This document shows, one piece after another, positions 12,513-23,971 of a stretch of 64,000 nt of DNA. The stretch is from Fennellomyces sp. T-0311. Taxonomy: Eukaryota; Mucoromycota; Mucoromycetes; Mucorales; Lichtheimiaceae. The notes below the pieces were generated by a model, which made no database searches, was not told the origin of the DNA, and saw nothing but the letters and a program-made list of their open reading frames with translations. The DNA is taken from assembly GCA_025266875.1 (NCBI GenBank), contig JALLLT010000008.1, positions 744,001-808,000 on the forward strand. The letters are read 5' to 3'. Numbering within the stretch: position 1 is the first letter of the stretch; each line of letters starts with the position of its first letter. The position numbers and the translations under genes are program-made.

Positions 12513-13050
12513 CTATTTCGGTTGTGACGATGGCTGTATCATCTCATTGATTTCTGGTTGCAGACGAGGGTTTGCTTCCACCAGCTCACTGATTAGTTCA
12601 ATCAGCTTTTCTTTATCCAATGGTGCTAATAACAAACATTTAAAACTTTAAGGTTCACGCCCTCATTTTATAACTTCCGCTTACCCAGCAGCTTGTCCAA
12701 TGGAAACTGTTGGTGTTTCTCTATTCCAGTTCGATTCCGTTTGATCGTATGCAACATTTTGTCATGTTTGGTTCGTGGTGAGTTAGCAGCGTTATATGAG
12801 CGATCTATGTATTCCACCGAGGTGTCTTCCATCAGCTCATCTTCAGACGCTCGTCGCTTGCGACCTTTTCAATCATCGATTAGCATTTTTAATAAAGCAA
12901 GAATGACGTATTACCTTTCGATGCAAGATCTTCTTGATGTAACGGCGAGATGGGCGTTGTATAGAATGCTGGTGCTTTTGGTTTTCCAAAGTAATGCGAT
13001 GATTTGTACAGTTGTTGCTGTTGTCGAAATATAGTATTCTGACTGGCCAT
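12513..13050 (-). CDS. STS1: Short Sts1/Cut8-like proteasome tether
   Basis: Three exons (13050-12915, 12864-12685, 12625-12513) sum to 429 bases, 142 residues. The order of motifs matches the N-terminal half of yeast Sts1 and fission yeast Cut8, which anchor the proteasome at the nucleus: a basic cluster followed by acidic residues (GRKRRASEDE), a second basic patch (TIKRNR), then the helical segment QQFPLDKLLAPLDKEKLIEL and VEANPRLQPEI. The C-terminal dimerisation and membrane-binding half of the known proteins is absent; the frame stops with SSQPK. A second start 24 bases upstream (13074) is in frame but lengthens only the N-terminus. The call rests on pattern similarity, not on an alignment. 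Confidence 0.5.
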
Positions 13051-16000
13051 TTGCTTAATGAAGAGAGGGAACAAAAAAAAAAATAGTATGAAAAGAGGGA
13101 GGCTATGCTGACTTTTATCAAGGCATTGCGCAGCGGAGCCTACGTAGCACCAGGTGTCGTAAAACCCATTAACCTATCAAATGCTAACCTGAGATGTCTC
13201 TTTGGGAAGAACCATTTGGAAGGGAGTTTCGTACTAGATTTATGGATATGGTACGAATACACGAGCGAGACGAGTGCCACCGATGACAACGGCGGATTAT
13301 TGTCGGGCTCTTTGGCTCGAACATTCCAGCAACGCCGACAACAAGCGATGTTCATGAACCCAGTTGTTCTGCTATGGAGCCATCGTCTTTTGTATCGATA
13401 GAAAACATCAAGAGGAGAAAATACAGGTGTATCAGATAGATAATTGCCCAAACATAAATCAGACGACATCTCTATTGACACTAACCAATGTTTAGTATGA
13501 GTAGTGATTATATAGAATGAGGGAGTTCCAACTCTCACCTGTGTAAAGTTACATATACTACGTATCTACGTAGACTTTTTATTTAATTACATGTTTTTCC
13601 ATTAAATAAGACACAAGCTCGGGCACATCGTGCACTTGCACATTAGTTCAAGATAATCAGCAGACATTTTTGCTTTTGCGTTTCATATTCTATTCGGTTA
13701 TTACATAAGCAAACATTGCGTGCTCTGCACACTAATCCAGTTGCACGATAAATATCGCATGCTCGATGCTTCTTACAAATTCCGGTTTTGGGTGTGTTTT
13801 TGCGTTTAAAATACTGCGGGAACTGGCAGGAACTAGTACATTTTGCGATTACATCAACTATCTTTCTTCCCCTCTTATTCGTCGACAGATCTAATACAAA
13901 AGTGAGCGCTCCCTATCGCATATATAGAAAAAATGTCTTTGGTGTTCCCCTTCCCAATCATGTAATGTAGTTCCATAAGACATTGATACCACAAACCATG
14001 TAGTATAATTGACCATTAGAAAAGCACTGCAGCATTTTTTCACACCAGCTAGAAGCTATTAGACAGGTTCCATGCAGGTGGAGATGACGAGAAGACGAAC
14101 CGGCTCCTGGGGAAGCGCTGCAAGCTAGCGTGGGTCGCACTGCAGATCAACGCACCTTGTATGTGTGAGTCTTGTGAGCCTTGCGCACATCCACTTTCCC
14201 TTGGCTTCAATGCATTCCACGCTTACCTTTATTATTCCTCAAGCATTATGCTTTTTTATTCCTGTTTTTTTTTTCAGGTACGGCAATCACCCATGGCTAT
14301 TTTAGTACCTTATATCCCGTATCGCAAAGGAGTGATCTAATACCTTTAGATCATATGTTCTTGTACGTAAATATTATTTAGCGCCAAAAAAGCGCACATA
14401 AAGCAGCTCTACATCCCTCACGCAGTGCATTTCAATGCACTACTACGCTTAATGTACCATCATTCACTGATTACCTCGTATTATTAGATGAATTAAACCG
14501 ATTTGCTGGGTGTTGATCGATCAACTGACTTGTTCAAAGAGGTAAGCATCATTGTGTTCACTTATGCGCAATACACTCAAAGCATTGCCGACTGCCCGAT
14601 AATACAGGATAGGAATCCATTATTCCGTATATTACAGAAACATGGATGCAATTGTAGCAAGAGGGACGCACGTGACTCAATGGTTGTTTATAGGTGTGAA
14701 AACGAAGAACTTGTAGCACCGCCAGCGTTTCAGCTATCGGTTCTTTTTCTTTCATTTGAGCTTGGGATTAAGTGGTCGATAATAAGCCACGGGTATGAGC
14801 AGCATCCTCAATAAGAGGTTATGCACATTGGCAAGTACCGACAAAGACAAGTTGCCTTTGACCCTCTAACCACTGCGTGGCACGGTATACAGCGCTAAAC
14901 GATGGAGAAACTGGGTATTTCTTCCCATGACATAATGCGAAAGTACTATAGAGATACAAGGAGGAATTGGATGTAAACATATAAAAGAGGACTATGAACG
15001 GAGCACGCAAGGCACCGCACGGACGAAAAACTATTTTGGAAACAGTCGCCGATTACTTGGAATGTTCTATGCATATGGCCATTGACGAAAATCGGCTTGT
15101 TGTGGAAAAGGGAATGCTTGTTTCACATACAAGCTACTACTTGAGACTATATCACGTCTGGCCAAAAGGGAATTTCTCCTCATCCTCATGATCGCCATCG
15201 AAAAGTGCAGATACGTAGACAAGCCAAGCATTCCTTTTCTCGCGAAAGCTGTTCAATGCTTGATGCATGGCAGCTAGAGTATACACGTTTGGGCCGAATA
15301 CCACAGCCCCCAATTGCAATGCATTGCAATACCTCTGGGATTATCAGAAAATAAATTTAGCGTGAGACGTGGTTTTTGATTTATATAGTTAGACATACAG
15401 CCGTAAAGATAGTGTAGTCATTATAGATACTATATACTTTCAGAAGCAATCGAGATTTCTGATGTGAATCCGCTTCGTTTAATAACGTGTCTCGAAGAAT
15501 CCAAAAAGAGAATGGTGCTTATACAAAACGCGAGATTTAATTGCTTTCAATACGCTGGTGTCTTTAGTGAAGACGGCAAATACGATTGAATACGAAAACG
15601 TCATCGATGGACACACCATATTTTTTTTATATTCACGTGTGGATGTCATTCACACGTGTGCATTGGTTTACGATGATTGAACACGTTCCAAGAGATGCAA
15701 TGCAGTTATCATCGATCTGCAGTATAATCGAGTAGCTTGATAAAAAAAAATAGGATTAAGCATTTTGGTTAAGGGTGCGGACGCATTGACTAGATGCAAT
15801 TTATCGAATTACTCCTTTGTTTGGCCGCGCCCTTTACTTTTCTTTTACGTAACTCCACCTGTATTTTGAATTACATTCGCGTATTACGGCTTTAACTCTT
15901 AAGGGGGATGGATTACTGTTTCGGTTTGGCACTATGCGCACGCTGGTTTCACAAAAAAGTGATCTCATCCATACGGTATCGTTACTTAGTAGCCCGATCC

Positions 16001-16898
16001 GCTGCGTTACGTTCCTAGTGACCCATGGCACAAAAACGCGTTTGGCAAACTTTTTTTTTAATACCGCGCATCGCATATATAGATATGTATGTAAAAGATG
16101 ATCCTTTTCTACTCCTTGAAAGATATACATGAATGCCTGTTGTTGATCATTGCTAATGCCGTGTAAAAATAAAGAGAGAGAGCGAGGTCAAGGCAATACC
16201 CATGTTTAGCAAGTGCCTATGTGTACTTGTGATACCATAAAGTCAATATCGTAAAACCTTACGTACGCCCCTTCTGAGCCATCCGGGTATACGGGCGCCT
16301 TATTTTTAAAATAGCAAAAAAAAGGGCGAGAGAGGGAACAAATATTTGGATAATCTTTTGAGCTTGGGGCAAAATGCGCTGCCATTAAAAAAAGTATAAG
16401 CGAGTCAGATGAAAAAATCAAACGATTGCTTCGGTTTGACAAAAAACCATCCATTGTTAAATTTTCCACGTGTGTGAATCTCCTTGATCGGCAAAATATC
16501 GACATGATAGAACGACGCGAAGGCAAAAAAAAAGCAACTGTAACACCATTCCGCTGGTTTATTTTTTTCCCATTCTGCAGGTTCCAAAGTATATGACGGT
16601 GGCTGCAGAAAAAAAAAGACAAAAACACTCCATGTTGCGCAATATAAAGAAGAAAGCAAGAGGGTAATACGCCCAATTATATTAATAATTTTTTTGGGGG
16701 GAGGGAGATGGAGGCAGTGTGCATTTATAACATAATCGTACGTGGTTGTCCCGGTCCAGATGGGCAAGCGTGGTGGTACAAGTCCATAGGTGATTGGTCT
16801 GGGTTCCCGAAAAAAAAATTGGTTCCACCCGAGCCATAAAGTGCATTTTGCATCTCTTTTCTCTTTTTTTTTTTCTTTTTCTTTCGTCAAAACCGACA
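13051..16898. other. Gene-poor spacer
   Basis: No gene is supported over 3.8 kb. Open frames here are short, contain no recognisable motifs and lack convincing splice neighbours. Two CACGTG-containing elements (E-box-like) lie close together near 15636-15660 as part of an imperfect inverted repeat. The last 100 bases before 16899 are strongly pyrimidine-rich, as is usual just upstream of highly expressed fungal starts. Confidence 0.5.
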
Positions 16899-19474
16899 AT
16901 GGGCTTGCTAAAGTTGAGCAGTTTTAAAAAGTCGCGCCGCAAGGAAGTCGATGCATATGCACCTCCTCCATCCTCTATCGCGTCAAGTACTCCGAAGCTG
17001 GAGTCACTGAAGCTCAATTTGGATTTGGAATCTACGAGTTCCTCCTCGGTGCCACGCACGATTCCAAGAGTGCCACTTGCCTCTCCTCCTCCTCCAACTC
17101 GTGCTGAAGCTATTCCAGATTACTCGACTGCTGCGCCTGCTGGTCCGGGTGCTAGCCTTTTTGATGACATCTTTGCGGAGCTCAAGAAACCAGTTGTAAG
17201 CGAGACCAAGGGTAAGTGTGGCAAAATGCACAGACCTCTTTATTAAAACAATAAAAAAATAATCTTGTTTCTTTTGTTTAAAAAGATCAACAGCTCGATA
17301 GTGACCTTTCGATGTACCTGGCACTTTCTAATCAGCTGGACCATGGTGGCACGGCGGCAAAAAGTGTCACTTCAAATGTCACCACAACGGCCAAATCGGG
17401 CAATGGACCGACAGCCACGCCCAAGCCCTCCGACCTTTTCGGTAGCGACAGCATCTACAGCAATTATTTGACTAATTTGCGACTGACCGACGACCCGCCT
17501 GCCTCCGAAACGTCCATGTTTTCATCCTTGATGAATTCGTACAGCACTCCTGCACCTCGACGAGAACCGTCACCCCCGCCTCCTCCTCCGCCCCCAACGA
17601 CGCAAAAAGTACTGGATTCGGATGTATCGGACTCGGAAGAAGAGGACAAGAACGATTCATCCGAGGACGAGGACGAAGAACAGGACAAACGGATGACCAA
17701 AGGCATGCAGCCCATCATGGCACGACGTGGTCAGGATCATCATTTGAACGTCAAGCGCAAAGTGAATAACTGGGCAACTCGTGTGGATCCAGAAGCAGAG
17801 TTGATTGAAATTAATGAAAACATGATTGAGCGCATGAAAGACCGCCACAGACAGCAGTATCGTGTGGCTGCTATCCGTCAACAACAACAACAACAAATGA
17901 TGTATATGCCAAACATGTATCCTGGCCAAGCGCCTCCTATGGATCCAATGATGTATCCCCAACAACAACAACAACAGCAACAACCACAACCAGGCATGGA
18001 TCCGATGATGTATAATCAGCCCCCCATGGATCCAATGATGTACAATCAACCCCCCATGGATCCAATGATGTTCCCTCCTCCTCAGCAACAACAAGCGGCC
18101 ATGGATCCAATGATGCAACAACATCCATTGCCACCACCTCAACAACAGCCGGCACCCAATTCTTCGGGTAGTTCTTCCGTATCGCGCCCTCCTCGTCGGT
18201 CCGAGCCATCGTCCCCCATCCTTACTTCTTCTACCGCCAGTTCAGTTTCTTCCTCGGCCAACAAGAAGAAACGATCAGACTCTGTCTCGTCATCAGCATC
18301 TGAATCCGTGGTTTCCGAGCCACAGCCCAAGAAGCCATCTGATTCCGTTTCTTCGGGGGAGAAAAAGGCGGTCAAAAAGAAGAAACAGGTCGAAGAAGAG
18401 CCTGGCAAGAACAAAGAACCGGTCAAGAACAAGAAGAAGCTGGACTATTCGTCGGATAACAAGGGAAGCAAGAAGAAGCAACAGCAATGTGATTATTCTT
18501 CTGCTGATAGCCATGTGGCGGTCAAGACCAAGAAGGGTTCATCTGACGAAAAGCCTCGCAAGAGCAAGAAAAAGCAAGTGAATTCGGATGAAGAACAACC
18601 TCGGAAGAGCAAGAAAAAGCAGGTGAATTCGGATGAAGAACAGCCACTTCGCAAGAGTAAAAAGAAGCAGCAGTCGGATGACGAGCGCAAGACCAAGAAG
18701 AAGCAACAAGTGGACTCTGATGATGAGCAGCCTTTGGTAAAGAAGGATTACTCTTCTGATACCTACAAAAAGAGCAACAAACTGCCAGCACGCCGTTCAA
18801 GCGTGAGCAGCATGAACAGTGATAGTACGAGCAGCATCAGCAGTATCGAACGGCCCGTCAAAGCCAAGGTCAGAGAAGCGGATGCGGACGGTGATGATGA
18901 GGATAGCGATGGCAACGCCAGCAGTCGACCCAGTAGCATTAAAAAGAAAAAGAAGAAGGATGAACGCCGTAATTTACGTCATTCCCGATCGTTGCCGAAT
19001 TTGAAAAAGAAAAACAAAAAGAAACAACGGGAACAGCAGCAGCAGCAACAACAACAGGAGGATCAACATAGTGTATCGTCCCCCCTTGTTGTTCCTCAAC
19101 GGAGCTCATCCACCAACACAGCACCACAACGATTCCTCAAGCATACAAAGAGTAATCCGGATATGCATCAACAACAACAACCCTACGGTTATTACTATCC
19201 CCAGCCAGAACTGCAGCATGAATGGGACCGTATGCAGGCATACCAACGTGAACAGCAATTAAAGCAGCAGTACGTGCAACAGTTTTACAACAACCATAAC
19301 CGTCGTCAGCCATCCATGATGATGATGCCTGGCAGTTCATCGGCTCATATCCCTCACATGATGGGCTCTCCACAGATGGGCTCTCCACAGATGGCGTCCC
19401 CGCCAATGGCTCCTCCTCAACAACAGCAACAACCATACTACAATCCTCATCAATCGTTTTATCCCATGCGCTAA
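16899..19474 (+). CDS. Low-complexity Gln/Lys/Ser-rich protein, 833 residues
   Basis: Two exons (16899-17211 and 17286-19474) sum to 2502 bases. Function is not recognised. The N-terminus is basic (MGLLKLSSFKKSRRKE), then Pro/Ser-rich with a poly-Pro run near residue 200. A more ordered stretch contains VKRKVNNWATRVDPEAELIE and a helix with Arg/Gln. It is followed by a Met-rich repeat, MDPMMYNQP-type, with poly-Gln tracts. A Lys/Ser region then repeats DEEQPRKSKKKQVNS-type units (two near-perfect tandem copies at about 18570-18650), and the C-terminus is rich in Gln, Met and Pro with MGSPQMGSPQMASPP. The gene is probably largely disordered; the glutamine tracts (CAA/CAG) are likely length-variable. 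Its stop is 84 bases from the convergent gene at 19559. Confidence 0.85.
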
Positions 19475-19490
19475 TATAGTATAATACCAT

Positions 19491-19496
19491 AATAAA
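19491..19496 (+). terminator. AATAAA polyadenylation signal
   Basis: A canonical AATAAA lies 17 bases after the stop codon at 19474, followed by an A-rich stretch and TA repeats. It most likely directs 3'-end formation of the 833-residue protein gene. Confidence 0.5.
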
Positions 19497-19558
19497 GAAA
19501 AAAAGAGAATATATATATATAAAGCTATTTATATTTGGTTCATGTACAAAAAAAAAAG

Positions 19559-20050
19559 TTATACGATTTCCCATTCACCGCCTTCGTCGTCGACAACGAT
19601 CAGCGTCTTTTTCTTGGGCTGAGTTTCATGCGGTTCATCATCACTCGTTTCATCACAGCTACTATCACACCAGTCCCATTCAGACTGCCGTCGTCTTTTG
19701 TGTTGAGCAAGCTGCCGTTTACGAGCCACAATCTCGATTCCCTTTTTGACCATGACATCCGCTTGTTCTAGTTGCTCAGCTTTGCGCCGCAGTTCAGCCA
19801 CTGTCCGTCGAAGTTCATCGATGTTTTGATCGTATTCCTGAGACGAAGTATCTTCGTCTTCTTCTGCGGGTTGATCCTTGACCCAGGCGCCAGGCAATGA
19901 AGTGTGTGTTGTTTGTACCATGATGCCCTCAGAAGGGAAAAGAACAGAAGAAACGATCGCCAGTGGCAAAGAAACCTCGTCCTCCTTATCGGATGGTCGT
20001 CGATAATGATATGCCCCTGGAAGTCGATACTCGATTGTTTCGCTTGCCAT
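19559..20050 (-). CDS. Unrecognised 163-residue coiled-coil protein
   Basis: Single exon. The likely start is the ATG at 20050 (MASETIEYRLPGAYHYRRPSD); an in-frame upstream ATG at 20128 would add a Phe/Ser-rich stretch that reads like leader DNA rather than protein. Two related motifs, RLPGAYHY and SLPGAWVKD, are spaced about 50 residues apart. A predicted helix follows (NIDELRRTVAELRRKAEQLE) and then a basic KRRRQSEWDW segment. The end is acidic and finishes with DDEGGEWEIV. No family was recognised. The gene is tail-to-tail with its upstream neighbour and lies about 190 bases downstream of the RPS3 stop on the same strand. Confidence 0.7.
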   Translation of the reverse strand: MASETIEYRLPGAYHYRRPSDKEDEVSLPLAIVSSVLFPSEGIMVQTTHTSLPGAWVKDQPAEEDEDTSSQEYDQNIDELRRTVAELRRKAEQLEQADVMVKKGIEIVARKRQLAQHKRRRQSEWDWCDSSCDETSDDEPHETQPKKKTLIVVDDEGGEWEIV

Positions 20051-20235
20051 GACGCACAAAGAAGAAGAAAAAAAAGGGATAAAGAGAAAAAGAGAAGGAA
20101 AGAAAAAAGGAGTGGAGCAAAAGCTCACTTTGCAAAAACTCAGGAGCGTGCTCCCATGAACAAATCATCTGGACAATGCCATATTAAGTAAATGTACAAA
20201 AAGAAGACTTAATTCCTCTTTGTTTTTTTTTATTC

Positions 20236-21293
<1,058 letters not shown>

Positions 21294-22226
21294 GATGTGA
21301 AAGAGGCCGATCCATGATGGCCAGCGCCTTGGTTTTGTTAGACTGCAGTCGGAGTATGTAATTCCTAGCTTTGGCTTTATGCATACACACACAACCAGTG
21401 TGTGCGTGTGTGTTCATTATTACTTTTTTTGTTGACAATACGGCCATTCTTTCTCTTGCATCATCATGGTTCGCTGAGACCCACGCATCGTTGCTAAGCA
21501 AGCGCTTGTTGTCATGGCAATAGACCGGCCGTTTGCCAAAGAAGGCAGGGTGTAAGAAAAAAAAAAGAGATGATGTAATCCAACCGGGTTGATACGGGTT
21601 ACTTCCTTTTTACAGAATGTTAACTTAAAAAGAATCATTGGGTGATGAATCAAAGTGTAAAGAAAGTGACGCTACTATGCGCGATTATTATTGCATTATG
21701 CAAACGAGTTTCTGGTCCATCATCCAAACAAACATCCATGGGTTCTTTGTGTGGTTGATTGCTTTTCAGCAGCACATACGACCACGGATATGAAACACAC
21801 GCCACTGTTTATCCAAGCGGATGAATTCGCAAGCGTTTCCTATCCCCTTTTTTTTTGCAAATTTAACCGATATCTTTACATGCACGTCTTTCGCAAGGAG
21901 CATTCATCTTTTTTTTTCATTTTTGTAAAGAAAAAAGGCTGTAAAGAAAGAAAGAAGGGGGGCTTACGGGTTAAAAGGGATCTTTGTACGCTACTGTGTG
22001 CAGTGACAACGTGACAAAAGAGGGAACGCCGCATCAGCTGAGCCGCTTGTCGGACTTATGCAACAACTCGCGAGCGTTTGAATGAGAGGGTATCCGCCTT
22101 TTGACGCATATCTTTTTTATTCTTCTCCAAAATACATGAACCACTCAATATATAAGTAAACAAGAAAAAAAAAACCATAAAAAAAACCAGTTATTCGTTA
22201 TCCAAAATAAACACATACACACACAA
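21294..22226. other. Divergent intergenic region between RPS3 and the Edc1-like gene
   Basis: This spacer between head-to-head genes should contain both promoters. It holds a TG/CA-rich stretch near 21383-21415, several poly-T and poly-A runs (near 21555, 21848, 21908 and 22165) and no coding sequence that I can support. Confidence 0.5.
22149..22155 (+). promoter_or_regulatory. TATATAA box upstream of the Edc1-like gene
   Basis: TATATAA lies 71 bases before the ATG at 22227, a reasonable position for a fungal core promoter. It is followed by an A-rich leader. Confidence 0.35.
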
Positions 22227-22760
22227 ATGAGACCTCATTCACCTCAACCTCACCATTCGAAATCGACCCATTCGAGATCACCCAAGAAGCCCGGCAAAAA
22301 GAAAGTGGGAAGCGACCAAGAGTCGCACAACAGCAAACCAGGTTCTAAGCGGCAGAGCCGCAGTGATACTGAGCTTTACAAGAGGTTTCTATTTCTTTCA
22401 GCAAATGATAACAAAAGCTAGATATGTGTAAGTTTAATGCATGTTTTTTTTTGCTTTTATAGTATGAGTACTACAACGACTCGAGCACCTCAACGTCGTC
22501 GACGTTCCAATAGTGCTGCAGTAGTACCCACCAACTATGCAGGACCCATCTTTAACAATGCACCTGAGCCAAGTTCATTGCCGATTCCACACTTCTTGCC
22601 ACCCAGACCTCGTACCACTTCGTTTCATACCATTGGCGAGCATAAGCAACATGATCAACAACAACAGTTCCCGCCAAAGATGGTCACTGCTCATGATCAG
22701 CAAGATCCTTCATTGATGGAGCTTCAGCAACGCTTATCTTCCATGTTGAAGCTTGTATAA
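22227..22760 (+). CDS. Edc1/PNRC-like mRNA-decapping enhancer peptide
   Basis: Two exons (22227-22384, 22463-22760) give 151 residues. Most of the protein is basic and disordered (SPKKPGKKK, QRRRRSN). The key segment is YAGPIFNNAPEPSSLPIPHF. It has the spacing G-x-x-F-x4-P-S-x-LP-x-P-x-F/W seen in the Dcp1/Dcp2-binding motif of yeast Edc1/Edc2 and human PNRC1/2. In those proteins this short motif binds the Dcp1 EVH1 domain and stimulates Dcp2 in cytoplasmic mRNA decay. The C-terminus has a short helix, LMELQQRLSSMLKLV. If the intron is retained, the reading frame ends at a stop near 22420, so intron retention would give a truncated product without the motif. The call rests on the motif alone. 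Confidence 0.6.
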
Positions 22761-23971
22761 ATTGCACACCCTCTTCTCTTTTGTAAATATAATCCACTCC
22801 CTTATCCCCCCTTCTCTTTCTCCCTGCTCCTTATCGCTCTCACAGACCATCTTTTTTCCCCTTCAACCTCCCTATAGCACCATTGTTTCTTTCATATATG
22901 CGCCATCGCTCGTTTTTTTCTTTTTTTTTCTTTCAAAAAGTGTATATAAAGAAACCCTTCCACTCGTTTTATTTAGGCTTGATGCAAGAGACGAACTATT
23001 TTTAATGAATGTTTCACAGATGAAGTCATCTTTGACGTGCTTATTGAAATGCATAGTGTCCGCGTGCATTAGGGAAAGCCCTGGATTTCTTTGCAGGAAT
23101 TCGCTGGTGTGATTCTCAATTTCATACTGTGCTTTTGGAACAAAAGTGTTTTTTAAGTTTGGAGTGTGAGTGTAGCAATAAAGCAAATCTTTCTTGTTGA
23201 TCGACAAAATACTTGTTTATTGCAGAAAAAAAAAGAGAGAGATGTACCTTGATTATTTTGGAATCTTTTCCTCCCCGTGGAAACCGCGCTGCAACGATGA
23301 CAGCTCAAATGTCAAAGAGATAGATCAGTTGGGATGCCAACAAAAAAAGTTGTCATCCTTGGAAAAGTGGCGCGGAAGTTGAGAGAGTGCTTATACATGT
23401 TTTTGATCCAGACCCTCCGCGCTTTGGTTGCCCCCCCTCCACTAAAAAAGAATTCATAGAGACTATAATAAATCGTCGGTTACCCGACCCTCTCTTTCAT
23501 ATAATCGGCGAGTTATCCGATTCAGCCAGCCTTTTTATTGACTTTGAAAATAATCGGAATATCACAAGTTAACCCAGAAAATGATGAGTACAGAAATAAT
23601 GTATTTTTATGACCCAAAGCGCCAAACACAACAATCAATTAATGCATTCTATAGGCCGTTGCCCACACTAAAATAAATGACTCCAGCCGACGAATCGCGT
23701 GAGATGAAAAGAGAGAGAGCGAGAGCGAGCCAGAGAGGATCGCTGCTCATCCCGCGTGATATGTTGTATAGTTACACATCAGCTGCAATTCCATTCAACA
23801 ACCGATATGAAAATGGTTGGATAGGAAAGGAGCAAAGTTCATTCTTGTAGTGCAACAGTTGGGCATCGCATGACCTGAGCTATTTTCTCTTTTTTTTTTT
23901 TTTACTTTTTTTTCTTATTCTTTCTCTCTCTTTTACTTTATTCTTTTCAAAACAACACTCAACTTTTTGTA
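22761..23971. other. Intergenic region with promoter of the CLIP-170 gene
   Basis: No gene was found. The first 200 bases are C/T-rich 3' flank. A strong pyrimidine tract at about 23884-23950 lies immediately before the ATG of the CLIP-170-like gene and probably marks its core promoter and leader. A GAGA-rich run occurs near 23708-23735. Confidence 0.5.

Noticed and set aside
15630..15665. Paired CACGTG elements as a regulatory module
   Set aside because: They are far from any gene start (over 1.2 kb), so a regulatory role is not supported.
17657..18209. Minus-strand frames rich in His/Trp/Leu opposite the 833-residue protein
   Set aside because: They are the antisense of Met/Gln/Pro repeats and show no conserved motif.
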